NCBI RefSeq assembly: GCF_000968015.1
Contig: NZ_LACH01000014.1
Location: 1-64,000, forward strand
Origin: Pseudomonas fluorescens
GTDB taxonomy: Bacteria > Pseudomonadota > Gammaproteobacteria > Pseudomonadales > Pseudomonadaceae
Reading direction: 5' to 3'
Length of the DNA stretch: 64,000 bases
The notes under the pieces were generated by a model. That model made no database searches. It saw only the letters and a list, made by a program, of their open reading frames with translations, and was not told the DNA's origin. The position numbers and the translations under genes are program-made. Shown in pieces: positions 9,312 to 19,388 of this stretch; positions within the stretch are counted from its first letter, which is position 1, and every line of letters begins with the position of its first letter.

Positions 9312-11593
9312 CCACGTGCTCCTCCAATGAGCTCAACCACCGCGTCAAGCAGGGCGTCGTCATGAAAACTGGCTTTGGCTAGATAGTAGTCGGCTCCAGC
9401 GTCCAGTCCACGGCGACGGTCCTCTTCACGATCTTTGTACGACACCACCATAACCGGAAGGGATTGCAGGCGATTGTCCCGACGCAATAAAGACACCAGT
9501 TCGATGCCATCCATGCGTGGCATATCGATGTCGGTGATCAGCAGATCGAAATCCTCCGATCGCAGGGCGTTCCAGCCGTCCATACCGTCCACCGCCACCG
9601 CCACGTCGTAGCCGCGATTGAGTAGCAACTTGCGTTGCAGCTCACGCACGGTCAGCGAATCGTCGACCACCAGAATCCGTTTCCGAGCCGCCTCAACCGC
9701 CTGGCTGCCCTGACGGGCAATGCGCTCAAGACGCCCGGTATTGAGCAGTTTGTCCACCGAACGCAGCATGTCTTCAACGTCGACAATCAGCACCACCGAA
9801 CCATCGTCGAGCAAGGCCCCGGCGGAAATGTCCTGCACCTTGCCCAGACGCTCGTCCAGCGGCAAAACGACCAACGTCCGCTCGCCGATAAAACGCTCGA
9901 CCGCCACGCCGTAAATCGCCTCGCGCTCGCGAATCACCACCACTTTGAGGGTTTGCTGACTGTTCTGGCTCGCCGGACGCTGCAACAGCTGACTGGCCGC
10001 GACCAGCCCGACATGCCGGCCTTCGTGCCAGAAATGCTGACGGCCTTCGACCTGGACAATGTCCGCCGGCTCCAGATCGCACATCCGTTCGATATGGGCC
10101 AGCGGGAAGGCATACGCCTCGTCACCGACTTCCACCACCAGACTGCGCACCACCGACAGGGTCAGCGGCACTTCGAGATGGAAACGACTGCCCTCGCCCG
10201 CCACTTGCTCCAGCACGACCGCACCGCGCACCTGGCGGACCATGTGCTGGACCGCATCCAGCCCGACGCCGCGCCCGGAGACTTCGGTGACCGTGTCGCG
10301 CAGGCTGAAACCCGGTAGAAACAGGAAGGTCAGCAGCTCTTCTTCACTCAATTGCGCAGCGGTTTCGGCCGGGGACAATTGGCGCTCGATGATGCTGCGG
10401 CGGACCTTTTCCAGATCGACGCCATTGCCGTCATCGCTCAGTTCCAGCACCAACAGACCGGCCTGATGAGAGACGCGCAAACGGATCAGGCCTTCAGCGG
10501 GTTTGCCCGCCAATAGCCGTTGCTCCGGGGATTCGATGCCGTGATCCACGGCATTGCGCAGCAGGTGAGTCAGCGGCGCTTCAAGCTTTTCCAACACGTC
10601 GCGGTCGACCTGGGTTTTCTCGCCCTCGATCTCCAGCCGCACCTGTTTGCCGAGGCTGCGACCGAGGTCGCGGACCATGCGCACTTGCCCGGTCAACACA
10701 TCGGCAAACGGCCGCATGCGGCAGGCCAGCGCGGTGTCGTACAAGACTTGCGCCCGTTGACTGGCCTGCCAGGCGAATTCATCCAGTTCGGCGTTCTTTT
10801 CCACCAGCAATTGCTGAGACTCAGCCAGTAGCCGACGAGCGTCTTCGAGGGCTTCCTGTGCTTCCAGACTCAAGGCATGTTCCTTGAGGTGGACGTTGAG
10901 GTTTTCCAGTGCCCGCAGGCCGTTGTTCTGCATACGCTTGAGGCGTTGCATGGTGGCCAGGTGCGGTTTGAGCCGCAGGGTTTCCACCAGGGATTTGCTC
11001 GACAGATCCAGCAGGCTGTTCAGGCGTTCGGCCGTGACGCGTAATACGCGCTCGCCATTTTCGATGGTGCGTTTAGTCTGGGGCGCTGGCTCGGCGGGCG
11101 CTGCCGGGGGGGCTTCGGTGGTGGCCGGCATGGGCGGCCCAACCTTGGGCGTCGGCGGTTCCAGCTGAAGTTCTGCCATCGGCGGCGCGATGTGGGTAGC
11201 CGTCATGTGATCAAGCAGCCGTCCCATCAAGACGACGTAAGCTTCGATATCCGCAGGCGCCGGAGCGTTGCCCGGCGTCGCAATTCGCATCAGCAGATCA
11301 GTGCCTTGCAACAGTGCATCAATGTATTCGGGCCGCAGGTACAGGCGCCCTTCCTGGGCGCTGACCAGGTAATCTTCCATCACATGGGCGACGCTGACCC
11401 CGGCATCGACCCCGACAATCCGCGCCGCGCCCTTGAGCGAGTGGGCCGCGCGCATGCACGACTCGAGGTAATCGGCCTGGGTCGGATCGCGCTCGAGCGC
11501 CAGCAGGCCGGCGCTTAGCACCAAGGTCTGGGCCTCGGCTTCCAGACTGAACAGTTCCAGCAAAGAGGCGTCGCGCATTTGCTCGGGGGTCAT
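9308..11593 (-). CDS. wspE: Wsp hybrid histidine kinase (CheA-like with receiver)
   Basis: Central kinase of the Wsp complex; phosphorylates WspR and WspF. The 761 residues read in order: Hpt domain (His51 in [13 protein letters not shown]), Pro/Ala-rich linker at about residues 135-175, dimerisation helices, HATPase ([37 protein letters not shown]), CheW-like regulatory domain, and a C-terminal receiver with phospho-acceptor Asp688 in [11 protein letters not shown]. It overlaps wspF by 4 bases downstream and wspD by 4 bases upstream. Confidence 0.96.
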   Translation of the reverse strand: MTPEQMRDASLLELFSLEAEAQTLVLSAGLLALERDPTQADYLESCMRAAHSLKGAARIVGVDAGVSVAHVMEDYLVSAQEGRLYLRPEYIDALLQGTDLLMRIATPGNAPAPADIEAYVVLMGRLLDHMTATHIAPPMAELQLEPPTPKVGPPMPATTEAPPAAPAEPAPQTKRTIENGERVLRVTAERLNSLLDLSSKSLVETLRLKPHLATMQRLKRMQNNGLRALENLNVHLKEHALSLEAQEALEDARRLLAESQQLLVEKNAELDEFAWQASQRAQVLYDTALACRMRPFADVLTGQVRMVRDLGRSLGKQVRLEIEGEKTQVDRDVLEKLEAPLTHLLRNAVDHGIESPEQRLLAGKPAEGLIRLRVSHQAGLLVLELSDDGNGVDLEKVRRSIIERQLSPAETAAQLSEEELLTFLFLPGFSLRDTVTEVSGRGVGLDAVQHMVRQVRGAVVLEQVAGEGSRFHLEVPLTLSVVRSLVVEVGDEAYAFPLAHIERMCDLEPADIVQVEGRQHFWHEGRHVGLVAASQLLQRPASQNSQQTLKVVVIREREAIYGVAVERFIGERTLVVLPLDERLGKVQDISAGALLDDGSVVLIVDVEDMLRSVDKLLNTGRLERIARQGSQAVEAARKRILVVDDSLTVRELQRKLLLNRGYDVAVAVDGMDGWNALRSEDFDLLITDIDMPRMDGIELVSLLRRDNRLQSLPVMVVSYKDREEDRRRGLDAGADYYLAKASFHDDALLDAVVELIGGARG

Positions 11594-12273
11594 GTGAGGC
11601 TCCGGGTCACGGCGGACAACAGCTGTTCTTCATCCAGCCACCGCAGGCTGCGACCTTTGAATTGCAACACGCCACGGGTGTATTTGGCGCTGGCCTGCGT
11701 ACCGGAGCGGGACGCCGCCTCGAGGACGCGTTCGTCGATGGCGTGAATCCCGTCCACTTCATCCACCGGTACCACCACCGGTCCACCGTGGGCGGCGATG
11801 ATCAGCATGCGCGGCATGACCCGCGCACCGGACGCCACACTGCTGGCGCCGTCGAGCCCGAGCAATTCCACCAGCGACAGGCACGCCACCAACGCACCGC
11901 GCACATTCGCCACGCCGAGCAAGGCCCGGGAGCGTTGGTGCGGCAGGGAATGAATCGCTTGCAGCGGCGCGACTTCCACCAGACTGCGAGTGGCCAGGGC
12001 CAGCCATTCTTCACCCAGACGGAACATCAGCAGCGAGCGGGTTTTCACCTCGCTCTCGACCGCCGTGGTGACTTGCCCGCGGTCTTCCTGCTGCAGCGCG
12101 TAGCGGTCGAGCAAGCGCGTCGCTGCGGCCGAATACACCGCGCAATTGCGGCAGTGAATGTGATCGCTCAGCAGCGGGCAGGACTTGTCGCCGTGGATAC
12201 CGATGCGGTTCCAGCAGTCGTCGATGGCCTGGGCATCTTCATGGGTGAGGCTAAAGGTGTCGGCGGCGTTCAT
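11590..12273 (-). CDS. wspD: Wsp CheW-like coupling protein
   Basis: Couples WspA to the WspE kinase. The 227 residues comprise an N-terminal extension with a Cys/His-containing segment (CPLLSDHIHCRNCAVYS) and a CheW domain from about residue 75 (LLMFRLGEEWLAL...). This long form with the cysteine-bearing head is characteristic of WspD compared with the shorter WspB. It starts inside the end of wspC and ends inside the start of wspE, both by ATGA-type overlaps. Confidence 0.94.
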   Translation of the reverse strand: MNAADTFSLTHEDAQAIDDCWNRIGIHGDKSCPLLSDHIHCRNCAVYSAAATRLLDRYALQQEDRGQVTTAVESEVKTRSLLMFRLGEEWLALATRSLVEVAPLQAIHSLPHQRSRALLGVANVRGALVACLSLVELLGLDGASSVASGARVMPRMLIIAAHGGPVVVPVDEVDGIHAIDERVLEAASRSGTQASAKYTRGVLQFKGRSLRWLDEEQLLSAVTRSLT

Positions 12274-13544
12274 CGTTTACGCTCACTGTCAGCGGCGCGC
12301 TCGCTGCGGGCGGCGCGGTCCTGCAATCGTCTGGCTCCCGCCGTGTCGCCCAAGGATTGCAGCAACGCCGCCAGGTGCATCAACGCGTCGGGATGTTGCG
12401 GGTCAAGGTACAACGCCTTGCGATAAAAACCCTGAGCCTCAAGGACTCTGCCGGCGACATCGCTGAGCAAGCCCAGCCAGTAGAAGACTTGGGCCACGGG
12501 TTCATGACTGCGCAAATAGCTATCGCACGCGGCGCGAGCCTCGGCACTTTTGCCTTCGTTGGCCAGCGCGGCGATGTTCGCCAGCAGCGCGGCGGTGTCC
12601 GGGTTGGCGACTTTCGTCACGACAGGTAGCGGCGCCACCGTTACGAAGGGCCGGCTGCGAACGGGCGACGGTGCCACGCTGGGCACCGGTTGGCGCACGG
12701 GCAGGGGCGTCGGCACAAACGTCACAATGGGCGCAGGCTCTGGCGCGCTCTGACGACTGAACGCAAAGGACTGCGGGATGCCGATCGAACGCATGCCAAA
12801 ACGGCCGAGCAAACTGCCCTCGGCCGGGCCGATAAACAACACACCGTCGAAATGGGTCAGACGCTTGAGCACTTCGAACACTTGCTGCTGGGTCGGCTGA
12901 TCGAAATAGATCAGCAGGTTGCGGCAAAACACAAAGTCATAAGGCGGCTCGTTGGCCAGCAACGTCGGATCCAGCAGATTGCCGACCTGCAAACGCACTT
13001 GTTCGAGCACTCGCCCGCTGAGGCGGTAACCCTCCTCGCCTTCAGCGGTGAAATGCCGGTCGCGAAAGGCGATGTCCTGGCCACGGAACGAATTCTTGCC
13101 GTACAGCGCGCGCCGGGCTTTTTCCACCGACAACGGGCTGACGTCCATGCCTTCGACCTTGAACTGGTGCGGCTGGAGCCCGGCATCAAGCAACGCCATG
13201 GCGATGGAATACGGTTCTTCACCGGTGGAACACGGCAGGCTGAGAATCCGCAGCGCGCGCATATTGTTGATGTCGTTCAGGCGTTTGGCGGCCAGTTTCG
13301 CCAACGTGGCGAAGGACTCCGGGTAACGGAAAAACCAGGTCTCGGGGACGATCACCGCTTCGATCAGCGCCTGCTGCTCGTCCTGCGAACCCAGCAAGGT
13401 GTGCCAGTACTCATCGGCCGTCAGCGCGTTGGATGCCGTGCTGCGTTGCCGCACCGCACGCTCGATGATCGCCGGGCCCACTGACGTCACGTCGAGACCG
13501 ATGCGCTCTTTGAGGAAATCGAAAAACCGCTGATCGCTGCTCAT
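12270..13544 (-). CDS. wspC: Wsp methyltransferase with TPR tail (CheR-like)
   Basis: Methylates WspA glutamates using S-adenosylmethionine. The 424 residues have a CheR helical N-domain, a SAM-binding methyltransferase core (LSLPCSTGEEPYSIAMALLDAG; CRNLLIYFDQPTQQQV), a Pro/Val-rich linker at about residues 280-315, and C-terminal TPR-like helices (VAQVFYWLGLLSDVAGRVLEAQGFY). TPR-bearing CheR proteins are typical of alternative chemosensory systems. Four-base overlaps with wspB and wspD. Confidence 0.95.
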   Translation of the reverse strand: MSSDQRFFDFLKERIGLDVTSVGPAIIERAVRQRSTASNALTADEYWHTLLGSQDEQQALIEAVIVPETWFFRYPESFATLAKLAAKRLNDINNMRALRILSLPCSTGEEPYSIAMALLDAGLQPHQFKVEGMDVSPLSVEKARRALYGKNSFRGQDIAFRDRHFTAEGEEGYRLSGRVLEQVRLQVGNLLDPTLLANEPPYDFVFCRNLLIYFDQPTQQQVFEVLKRLTHFDGVLFIGPAEGSLLGRFGMRSIGIPQSFAFSRQSAPEPAPIVTFVPTPLPVRQPVPSVAPSPVRSRPFVTVAPLPVVTKVANPDTAALLANIAALANEGKSAEARAACDSYLRSHEPVAQVFYWLGLLSDVAGRVLEAQGFYRKALYLDPQHPDALMHLAALLQSLGDTAGARRLQDRAARSERAADSERKR

Positions 13545-14077
13545 GGCCGCTCCTCAAGCAGTGCCAGGTTCAGAGGCTGCGACGGAAACAGCAGCGCGCG
13601 AACCTGATCGTCGAGCAAGTCGGCGACCCGCACCCATTGCAGCAAACCCTGGGCATCTTCACGCACCGGCCCGAGGTACGGCGCCTGCCGATTGTCCAGG
13701 CCATAGGGCTGAAAATCCGCGGGGTTGCAGCGCAAGGTGTCGCTGGCCTGTTCCAGAATCAGCCCGAGCAATTGCGCCTCAGCAGTTTCATCCGGACGGT
13801 AATTGACCAGCACCAAGCGCGTGCTGGTGCGGGCCTGGGCCGGCTGGCCGAACGTCAGCGCACTGAGGTCGATCACCGGCACCACCGCGCCACGGTAGGC
13901 GAACACCCCGGCCACCCATTCCGGCGCGTGGGGAATCGGTTTCAACGGCAGACGCGGCAGCACTTCCGCCACCTCGATGGCCTGCAAGGCATAGCGCTCG
14001 CTGCCGATGCGGAATACCAGAAACAATGATTGCAGCGCCGGCTTCACGGCGGTGCGCTTGGCCGTGGGTTCGCTCAT
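13541..14077 (-). CDS. wspB: Wsp CheW-like coupling protein
   Basis: A second CheW homologue of 178 residues that sits between WspA and WspE. A single CheW domain starts at about residue 18 (FLVFRIGSERYALQAIEVAEV) with GVFAYRGAVVPVIDLSALTFG further on. Its start coincides with the last base of wspA and its stop overlaps wspC by four bases, so the whole cluster is translationally coupled. Confidence 0.94.
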   Translation of the reverse strand: MSEPTAKRTAVKPALQSLFLVFRIGSERYALQAIEVAEVLPRLPLKPIPHAPEWVAGVFAYRGAVVPVIDLSALTFGQPAQARTSTRLVLVNYRPDETAEAQLLGLILEQASDTLRCNPADFQPYGLDNRQAPYLGPVREDAQGLLQWVRVADLLDDQVRALLFPSQPLNLALLEERP

Positions 14078-15699
14078 CAGACTTTGAATCGCGAAACGCC
14101 ACTGCGCAGCCCTACGGCCACCTGGCTCAGTTCGTCGATGGCGAAACTGGCCTGGCGCAGGGACTCGACGGTCTGGCTGCTGGCATCGCCCAACTGCACC
14201 AGCGCGTGGTTGATCTGCTCCGCGCCCGTGGCCTGGGCCTGCATGCCTTCGTTGACCATCAACACCCGCGGCGCCAGCGCCTGGACCTGATGGATGATCT
14301 GCGACAGCTGCTCGCCGATTTGCTGCACTTCGGACATGCCGCGGCGCACTTCTTCAGAGAACTTGTCCATGCCCATCACCCCGGCCGACACCGCCGACTG
14401 GATCTCGCGCACCATCTGCTCGATGTCATACGTGGCGACGGCGGTCTGGTCCGCCAGACGCCGTACTTCGGTGGCGACCACGGCAAACCCGCGGCCGTAT
14501 TCACCGGCCTTCTCGGCCTCAATCGCCGCGTTGAGCGACAGCAGATTGGTCTGGTCGGCGACCTTGACGATGGTCACCACCACCTGATTGATGTTGCCGG
14601 CCTTCTCATTGAGGATCGCCAGTTTGGCGTTGACCAGATCAGCCGCGCCCATCACCGAGTGCATGGTCTCTTCCATCCGCGCCAGGCCTTGCTGCCCGGA
14701 ACCGGCGAGTACCGAGGCCTGATCGGCGGCGGTGGAGACTTCGATCATCGTGCGCACCAGATCCCGCGAAGTGGCCGCAATCTCACGGGATGTCGCGCCG
14801 ATTTCGGTGGTGGTGGCGGCGGTTTCGGTAGCGGTCGCTTGCTGTTGCTTGGAGGTGGCAGCGATCTCGGTCACCGAGGTGGTGACCTGCACCGAGGAAC
14901 GCTGGGCCTGGGACACCAGCGACGTCAGCTCGGTCATCATGTCGTTGAAGCCGGTTTCCACGGCGCCGAATTCGTCCTTGCGCGCCAGGTTCAGACGACC
15001 ACTGAGGTCGCCGGTGCGCATGATTTCGAGGATCTGCACAATGCGGTTCATCGGCGCCATGATCGCGCGCATCAACAGCAGACCACAGAGGCCGGCGGCC
15101 AGCACCGCGACCAGCAGGGAAATGCCCATGATGGTTTTAGCGGTGACCACGGCGTCATCGATGTTGGCGATGTCCTTGTCAGCCACCGCTTTGTTTTCGC
15201 GGATGATGTCATTGAGCTTCGTGCGACCTGCGGTCCAGGCCGGGGTCAGTTGCTCGTTGAACATCTTGATGGCTTCAGCTTCCTGATTGCGCTTATGCAA
15301 ATCGACCACGGCAGCCAGAACCTTGTTGTAATCATCATGGAGCTTTTCAAAAACGGCGTACTCGACCTTGTCTTCATCCCTGGTGATCGTGCCTTGGTAG
15401 CTACTCATCTGCTCTTGCAGACGCACCTCGAAGTTTTTGAAGTTTTCGGCCTCTTGAGCGCTGAAGCCCTGCCCCTCCTTAAAGCCCAGCATTTCCTGGG
15501 TCCGCAGGTAAGTGTCGACCCAGGCACTGCGCACCATCGAGCTGTAATACAACCCGGGCAGCGCGTCTTCACGGACGCTGGCTTCGCTGGCTTCGATCTT
15601 CAACAGCCGGGAATACGACACGACGACCATCAGCAACATGATGGCGATAATCACCGCAAAGCTCGCCAAGATGCGTTGGCGCAACGTCCAATTCTTCAC
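14077..15699 (-). CDS. wspA: Wsp surface-sensing chemoreceptor (MCP)
   Basis: Membrane receptor that senses surface contact and controls WspE. The 540 residues (from the chosen start) have a first membrane segment at about 10-30 ([18 protein letters not shown]), a helical periplasmic domain, a second segment near residue 170-190 ([20 protein letters not shown]), HAMP, and a long methyl-accepting cytoplasmic helix with hairpin tip [20 protein letters not shown]. The GTG at 15699 has GAGGA seven bases upstream and gives the expected N-terminus VKNWTLRQR; the frame stays open to 15759, but that part lacks a ribosome-binding site. First gene of wspABCDEFR. Confidence 0.95.
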   Translation of the reverse strand: MKNWTLRQRILASFAVIIAIMLLMVVVSYSRLLKIEASEASVREDALPGLYYSSMVRSAWVDTYLRTQEMLGFKEGQGFSAQEAENFKNFEVRLQEQMSSYQGTITRDEDKVEYAVFEKLHDDYNKVLAAVVDLHKRNQEAEAIKMFNEQLTPAWTAGRTKLNDIIRENKAVADKDIANIDDAVVTAKTIMGISLLVAVLAAGLCGLLLMRAIMAPMNRIVQILEIMRTGDLSGRLNLARKDEFGAVETGFNDMMTELTSLVSQAQRSSVQVTTSVTEIAATSKQQQATATETAATTTEIGATSREIAATSRDLVRTMIEVSTAADQASVLAGSGQQGLARMEETMHSVMGAADLVNAKLAILNEKAGNINQVVVTIVKVADQTNLLSLNAAIEAEKAGEYGRGFAVVATEVRRLADQTAVATYDIEQMVREIQSAVSAGVMGMDKFSEEVRRGMSEVQQIGEQLSQIIHQVQALAPRVLMVNEGMQAQATGAEQINHALVQLGDASSQTVESLRQASFAIDELSQVAVGLRSGVSRFKV

Positions 15700-15734
15700 A
15701 GTCAGTCCTCGGGGGGGCATTTCAAATGCTGCGG

Positions 15735-15740
15735 AGTATA
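15735..15740 (-). promoter_or_regulatory. Possible -10 element of the wsp operon
   Basis: On the minus strand GGCTATACT occurs 36 bases before the wspA GTG. The TATACT hexamer fits a sigma-70 -10, but no good -35 is visible at 16-18 bases. Weak prediction. Confidence 0.35.
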
Positions 15741-15844
15741 GCCGAGGGCGAGGCTGCATCTAGAATGGGTTGCATACCACTTCTCATCCCCGGCAAAAAC
15801 AACCGGAATTGGCTCTGTGGTGGGTATGTAGCGCGGCTGAAAGC

Positions 15845-15876
15845 GCCTTCGCGATCCTTCTTGCCCGCGAAGGCGG
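15845..15876 (-). terminator. Stem-loop downstream of the DUF533 gene
   Basis: Perfect 10-base inverted repeat CGCCTTCGCG / CGCGAAGGCG with a 12-base loop, starting 10 bases beyond the DUF533 stop. There is no T-run, so it may act as a transcript-end stabiliser or be a REP relic instead of a true terminator. Confidence 0.5.
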
Positions 15877-15885
15877 CCTCATGAC

Positions 15886-16608
15886 TTACACAGAAGCCTG
15901 GCGAACCTGCTTTTCCAACTCAGCCTTCAATCCCGGCTCAAGCTTGAGCTGACGCGCCAGTTCATCGAGGTAGGACTTCTCCATGAAGCTCTCCTCATCC
16001 ACCAGCATCACGCTGGCGATGTACATCTCGGCAGCCATTTCCGGCGTGCTGGCAGCACGGGCGACTTCCGTTGGGTCGAGCGGCTTGCTGAGTTCGGCGT
16101 GCAGCCAGTGCTGCAATTCCTGATCGTTGTCGAGTTTGGTGAATTCGCCCTCGATCAGCGCACGTTCGCGTTCATCGACATGGCCATCAGCTTTAGCGGC
16201 GGCCACTAGCGCTTTGAGAATCGCCTGGCTGTGCAGCTCGACTTGCTCTGCCGGCAAACGATCAAGGGTTTGTGGTTCAGACTTCGGCGCGGAGCCCTGC
16301 TGGGCCTGCCAATTACCGTAGGCCTTGTAGGCAATGACGCCGAGCGCCGCGAGGCCGCCGTAGATAGCGACTTTACCGCCGACGTTGCGTGCCTTTTTGC
16401 TGCCGAGCAACAGGCCCATGGCACCCGCCGTCAACGCCCCGCCGCCTGCGCCCGAAAGCAAACTGCCGAGGCCGCCCGAACCGCCGCTGCCGCCGAGCAA
16501 TCCGCCCAAACCACCGCCAGAAGTCTTGTTTTGTGAGCCGCCGGCCTTGTTCTGCAACATGTCCTGACCGGACTTGAGTAGCTGATCGAGCAATCCACGC
16601 GTGTTCAT
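15886..16608 (-). CDS. DUF533 / TerB-like membrane-associated protein
   Basis: A 240-residue protein resembling YebE of enterobacteria (DUF533). The N-terminal ~60 residues are rich in Gly/Ser (GGGLGGLLGGSGGSGG), followed by a hydrophobic stretch around 55-100 (ALTAGAMGLLLGSKKARN; VAIYGGLAALGVIAYKAY). A C-terminal helical TerB-like domain follows (ALVAAAKADGHVDERERALI). The acidic DGHVDERE loop is like those of tellurite-resistance TerB proteins. Function unknown, possibly envelope stress related. It stands alone between the wsp operon and a divergent LysR gene. Confidence 0.85.
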   Translation of the reverse strand: MNTRGLLDQLLKSGQDMLQNKAGGSQNKTSGGGLGGLLGGSGGSGGLGSLLSGAGGGALTAGAMGLLLGSKKARNVGGKVAIYGGLAALGVIAYKAYGNWQAQQGSAPKSEPQTLDRLPAEQVELHSQAILKALVAAAKADGHVDERERALIEGEFTKLDNDQELQHWLHAELSKPLDPTEVARAASTPEMAAEMYIASVMLVDEESFMEKSYLDELARQLKLEPGLKAELEKQVRQASV

Positions 16609-16795
16609 TTGCCGCCTCCAAAAAAGGGGTTAGCCGGATCAATAAGGTCACCAGCCTAGATCGAAAGTGCCCGGCATTCGGGGGCGAGAGTGCTTCGAGA
16701 TGTTGCGCAGCGCCGTTCAGCTGACCACGGCCGTTCAGAAAAATGGATATACACTCAAGCAAATCTATAAAAACCGCCCACCGGGTACCTTCTCC

Positions 16796-17710
16796 ATGAT
16801 GACCTTGCGTCAGATCCGTCACTTCATCGCCGTGGCCGAGACCGGCTCAATCTCCGCCGCCGCGCAAACCGCGTTCATTTCTCAGTCCACTTTGACCCTG
16901 GCCATCCAGCAACTGGAGCAGGAAATCGGCGTCGGCCTGTTCAACCGTCACGCCAAGGGCATGACGCTGACCCACCAGGGCCACCAATTCCTACGCCAGG
17001 CGCACCTGATTCTGGCGACCGTGGACAACGCCAAACGCAGCCTGCAACAGAGCACCGATCAAGTCGCCGGCCAGTTGATCATCGGCGTGACCAGCCTGGT
17101 GGCCGGTTACTACCTCGCCGATCTACTCACCCGTTTCCAGCGCGCCTACCCCAATGTAGAGATCCGGGTGATGGAGGACGAGCGCCCTTACATCGAGCAT
17201 TTGCTGGTCAGCGGCGAGATCGATGTTGGCGTATTGATCCTCTCCAACCTCGAAGACCGCCACGCCTTGCAGACCGAAGTGCTGACCCACTCGCCCCATC
17301 GGTTATGGCTGCCGGCCCAGCATCCGCTACTGGAACACGACAGCATCAACCTCGCCGACGTGGCCCGTGAGCCGCTGATTCAGCTGAACGTCGATGAAAT
17401 GGACCGCAACGCCCAGCGCATGTGGACAGCGGCCTCCCTGCAACCGCGCATCACCTTGAGAACGGCGTCGACGGAAGCGGTGCGAAGCCTGGTAGCCGCG
17501 GGTTTGGGCGTGTCGATCCAGCCAGACATGACCTATCGCCCATGGTCACTGGAGGGCGACATCATCGAAGCGCGACCGATCGCGGACTTGAGCCAGACCC
17601 TCGACGTTGGCCTGGCCTGGCGTCGTGGCACCGCGCGTCCAGCGCTGGTGGACCCGTTCCTGACCGTCGCCCGCGAACAACCCCACGGCGGGCGCAAGCC
17701 ATCTATTTAA
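16796..17710 (+). CDS. LysR-family transcriptional regulator
   Basis: A 304-residue LysR regulator. The N-terminal winged helix is FIAVAETGSISAAAQTAF with recognition helix SQSTLTLAIQQLEQEIG, followed by a type-2 periplasmic-binding fold for the co-inducer. The frame is open from 16667, but the ATG pair at 16796/16799 directly precedes the canonical start of the DNA-binding domain (MTLRQIRHF). It lies 100 bases upstream of, and on the same strand as, the first aldehyde dehydrogenase, so it is the best candidate regulator of the polyamine-type locus. That role is inferred. Confidence 0.92.
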   Translation: MMTLRQIRHFIAVAETGSISAAAQTAFISQSTLTLAIQQLEQEIGVGLFNRHAKGMTLTHQGHQFLRQAHLILATVDNAKRSLQQSTDQVAGQLIIGVTSLVAGYYLADLLTRFQRAYPNVEIRVMEDERPYIEHLLVSGEIDVGVLILSNLEDRHALQTEVLTHSPHRLWLPAQHPLLEHDSINLADVAREPLIQLNVDEMDRNAQRMWTAASLQPRITLRTASTEAVRSLVAAGLGVSIQPDMTYRPWSLEGDIIEARPIADLSQTLDVGLAWRRGTARPALVDPFLTVAREQPHGGRKPSI

Positions 17711-17737
17711 TCGAACGCCACCTTCAGTATTAAGTAT

Positions 17738-17766
17738 TTGTCGACCTCGGGTGCGGCGCCTAGTCT
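17738..17766 (+). promoter_or_regulatory. Possible promoter of the aldehyde dehydrogenase gene
   Basis: TTGTCG and TAGTCT are spaced by 17 bases in the 100-base gap before the dehydrogenase start. The match to sigma-70 consensus is moderate only. Confidence 0.35.
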
Positions 17767-17810
17767 TGGTACATCTATAAGACGGCCGCGCCCCAGTCAC
17801 AGGGAGCAGC

Positions 17811-19298
17811 ATGGCCACACAAGAAAAGAGAACCCGAAAAATGGCTGGCGCGCAGACCCCGTTGTTCACCGCGTTGTTGATCGATGGCGAATTGGTCGCG
17901 GGCCAGGGTTTTGTCGAACCGATCCTCAACCCGGCCACCGGGGAAGTGCTGACGCACATTGCCGAAGCCAGCACCGAACAAGTCGAAGCCGCCATTCTCG
18001 CCGCTCACCGCGCCTTTGCCGGTTGGTCGCGGACCACGCCGCAACAACGCTCGAACCTGCTGTTGGACATTGCCAACGCCATCGAAAAACAGGCCGACCT
18101 CCTCGCCCGTCTCGAATCCTTGAACTGTGGCAAGCCGTTGCACCTGGCCCGTCAGGATGACTTGAGCGCGACGGTCGATGTGTTCCGCTTCTTCGCTGGC
18201 GCCGTGCGTTGCCAGACCGGCCAGCTCAGCGGCGAATACCTGCCGGGCTACACCAGCATGGTTCGCCGCGATCCGATTGGCGTGGTCGCCTCGATTGCGC
18301 CGTGGAACTACCCGATCATGATGGCCGCGTGGAAAATCGCCCCGGCCCTGGCCGCTGGCAACACGCTGGTGTTCAAACCGTCCGAACACACGCCGCTGTC
18401 GATTCTGGCCCTGGCGCCCGCGCTGGCCGAGATCCTGCCGCGCGGTGTGATCAACATCGTTTGCGGTGGCGGTGAAGGCGTCGGCAGCCATTTGGTCAGT
18501 CATCCTAAAGTGCGCATGGTGTCGTTGACCGGCGATATCGTCACCGGGCAAAAAATCCTCCAGGCCGCGGCGAAAACCCTGAAGCGCACTCACCTTGAAC
18601 TCGGCGGCAAGGCCCCGGTGATCGTCTGCAACGATGCGGACATTCAAGCCGTGGTCGAAGGCGTGCGCACTTACGGCTATTACAACGCCGGCCAGGATTG
18701 CACCGCAGCGTGCCGAATTTATGCACAGGCCGGGATTCATGATCGCTTGGTGGCCGAACTCGGCGCGGCGGTCAGCAGTTTGCGCTTCGCCGGCAAACGC
18801 GACGCCGACAATGAGATCGGCCCGCTGATCAGCACCCGCCAACGCGACCGCGTGGCCAGTTTCGTCGAGCGTGCCCTTGGCCAGCCGCATATTGAGCGGG
18901 TAACCGGCGCGGCGGTGCATTCCGGTGCCGGCTTCTATTACCAGCCAACCTTGCTGGCCGGTTGCAAGCAGACCGATGAAATCGTCCAGCGCGAAGTGTT
19001 CGGGCCGGTGGTCACCGTGACCCGTTTCGATCAGCTCGAACAAGCCGTGGACTGGGCCAACGACTCGGAATACGGCCTCGCCTCCTCGGTCTGGACCCAG
19101 AACCTGGACAAGGCGATGCAGGTCGCGGCGCGCTTGCAATACGGCTGCACCTGGATCAACAGCCATTTCATGCTGGTCAGCGAAATGCCCCACGGCGGCC
19201 TGAAGCGTTCGGGCTACGGCAAGGACCTATCCAGTGATTCGCTCCAGGACTACAGCGTGGTGCGGCACATCATGGCCCGCCACGGACAGCATTTGTAA
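17811..19298 (+). CDS. NAD-dependent gamma-aminobutyraldehyde dehydrogenase-like enzyme (paralogue 1)
   Basis: Oxidises an aldehyde, probably an aminoaldehyde from polyamine breakdown, to the acid. The 495 residues are of the PatD/YdcW type. Catalytic Cys297 lies in [14 protein letters not shown]; the general-base Glu is in [10 protein letters not shown]; the cofactor region includes [20 protein letters not shown]. The first ATG has GGGAG just upstream; an ATG at 17841 would give a shorter start closer to the usual length of ~475. A close paralogue ends the same locus at 23632. It differs from that copy in the N-terminus and in the C-terminal tail ([15 protein letters not shown] versus [15 protein letters not shown]), suggesting different substrates. 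Confidence 0.88.
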   Translation: MATQEKRTRKMAGAQTPLFTALLIDGELVAGQGFVEPILNPATGEVLTHIAEASTEQVEAAILAAHRAFAGWSRTTPQQRSNLLLDIANAIEKQADLLARLESLNCGKPLHLARQDDLSATVDVFRFFAGAVRCQTGQLSGEYLPGYTSMVRRDPIGVVASIAPWNYPIMMAAWKIAPALAAGNTLVFKPSEHTPLSILALAPALAEILPRGVINIVCGGGEGVGSHLVSHPKVRMVSLTGDIVTGQKILQAAAKTLKRTHLELGGKAPVIVCNDADIQAVVEGVRTYGYYNAGQDCTAACRIYAQAGIHDRLVAELGAAVSSLRFAGKRDADNEIGPLISTRQRDRVASFVERALGQPHIERVTGAAVHSGAGFYYQPTLLAGCKQTDEIVQREVFGPVVTVTRFDQLEQAVDWANDSEYGLASSVWTQNLDKAMQVAARLQYGCTWINSHFMLVSEMPHGGLKRSGYGKDLSSDSLQDYSVVRHIMARHGQHL

Positions 19299-19388
19299 AA
19301 GCGCACTACGCTAACAATTAGCCGTAAAGGCATTGGCTTCACCACGTTCAAAACTGCCCCGACCATAATTAAAGAAGAGGGAAACCCC

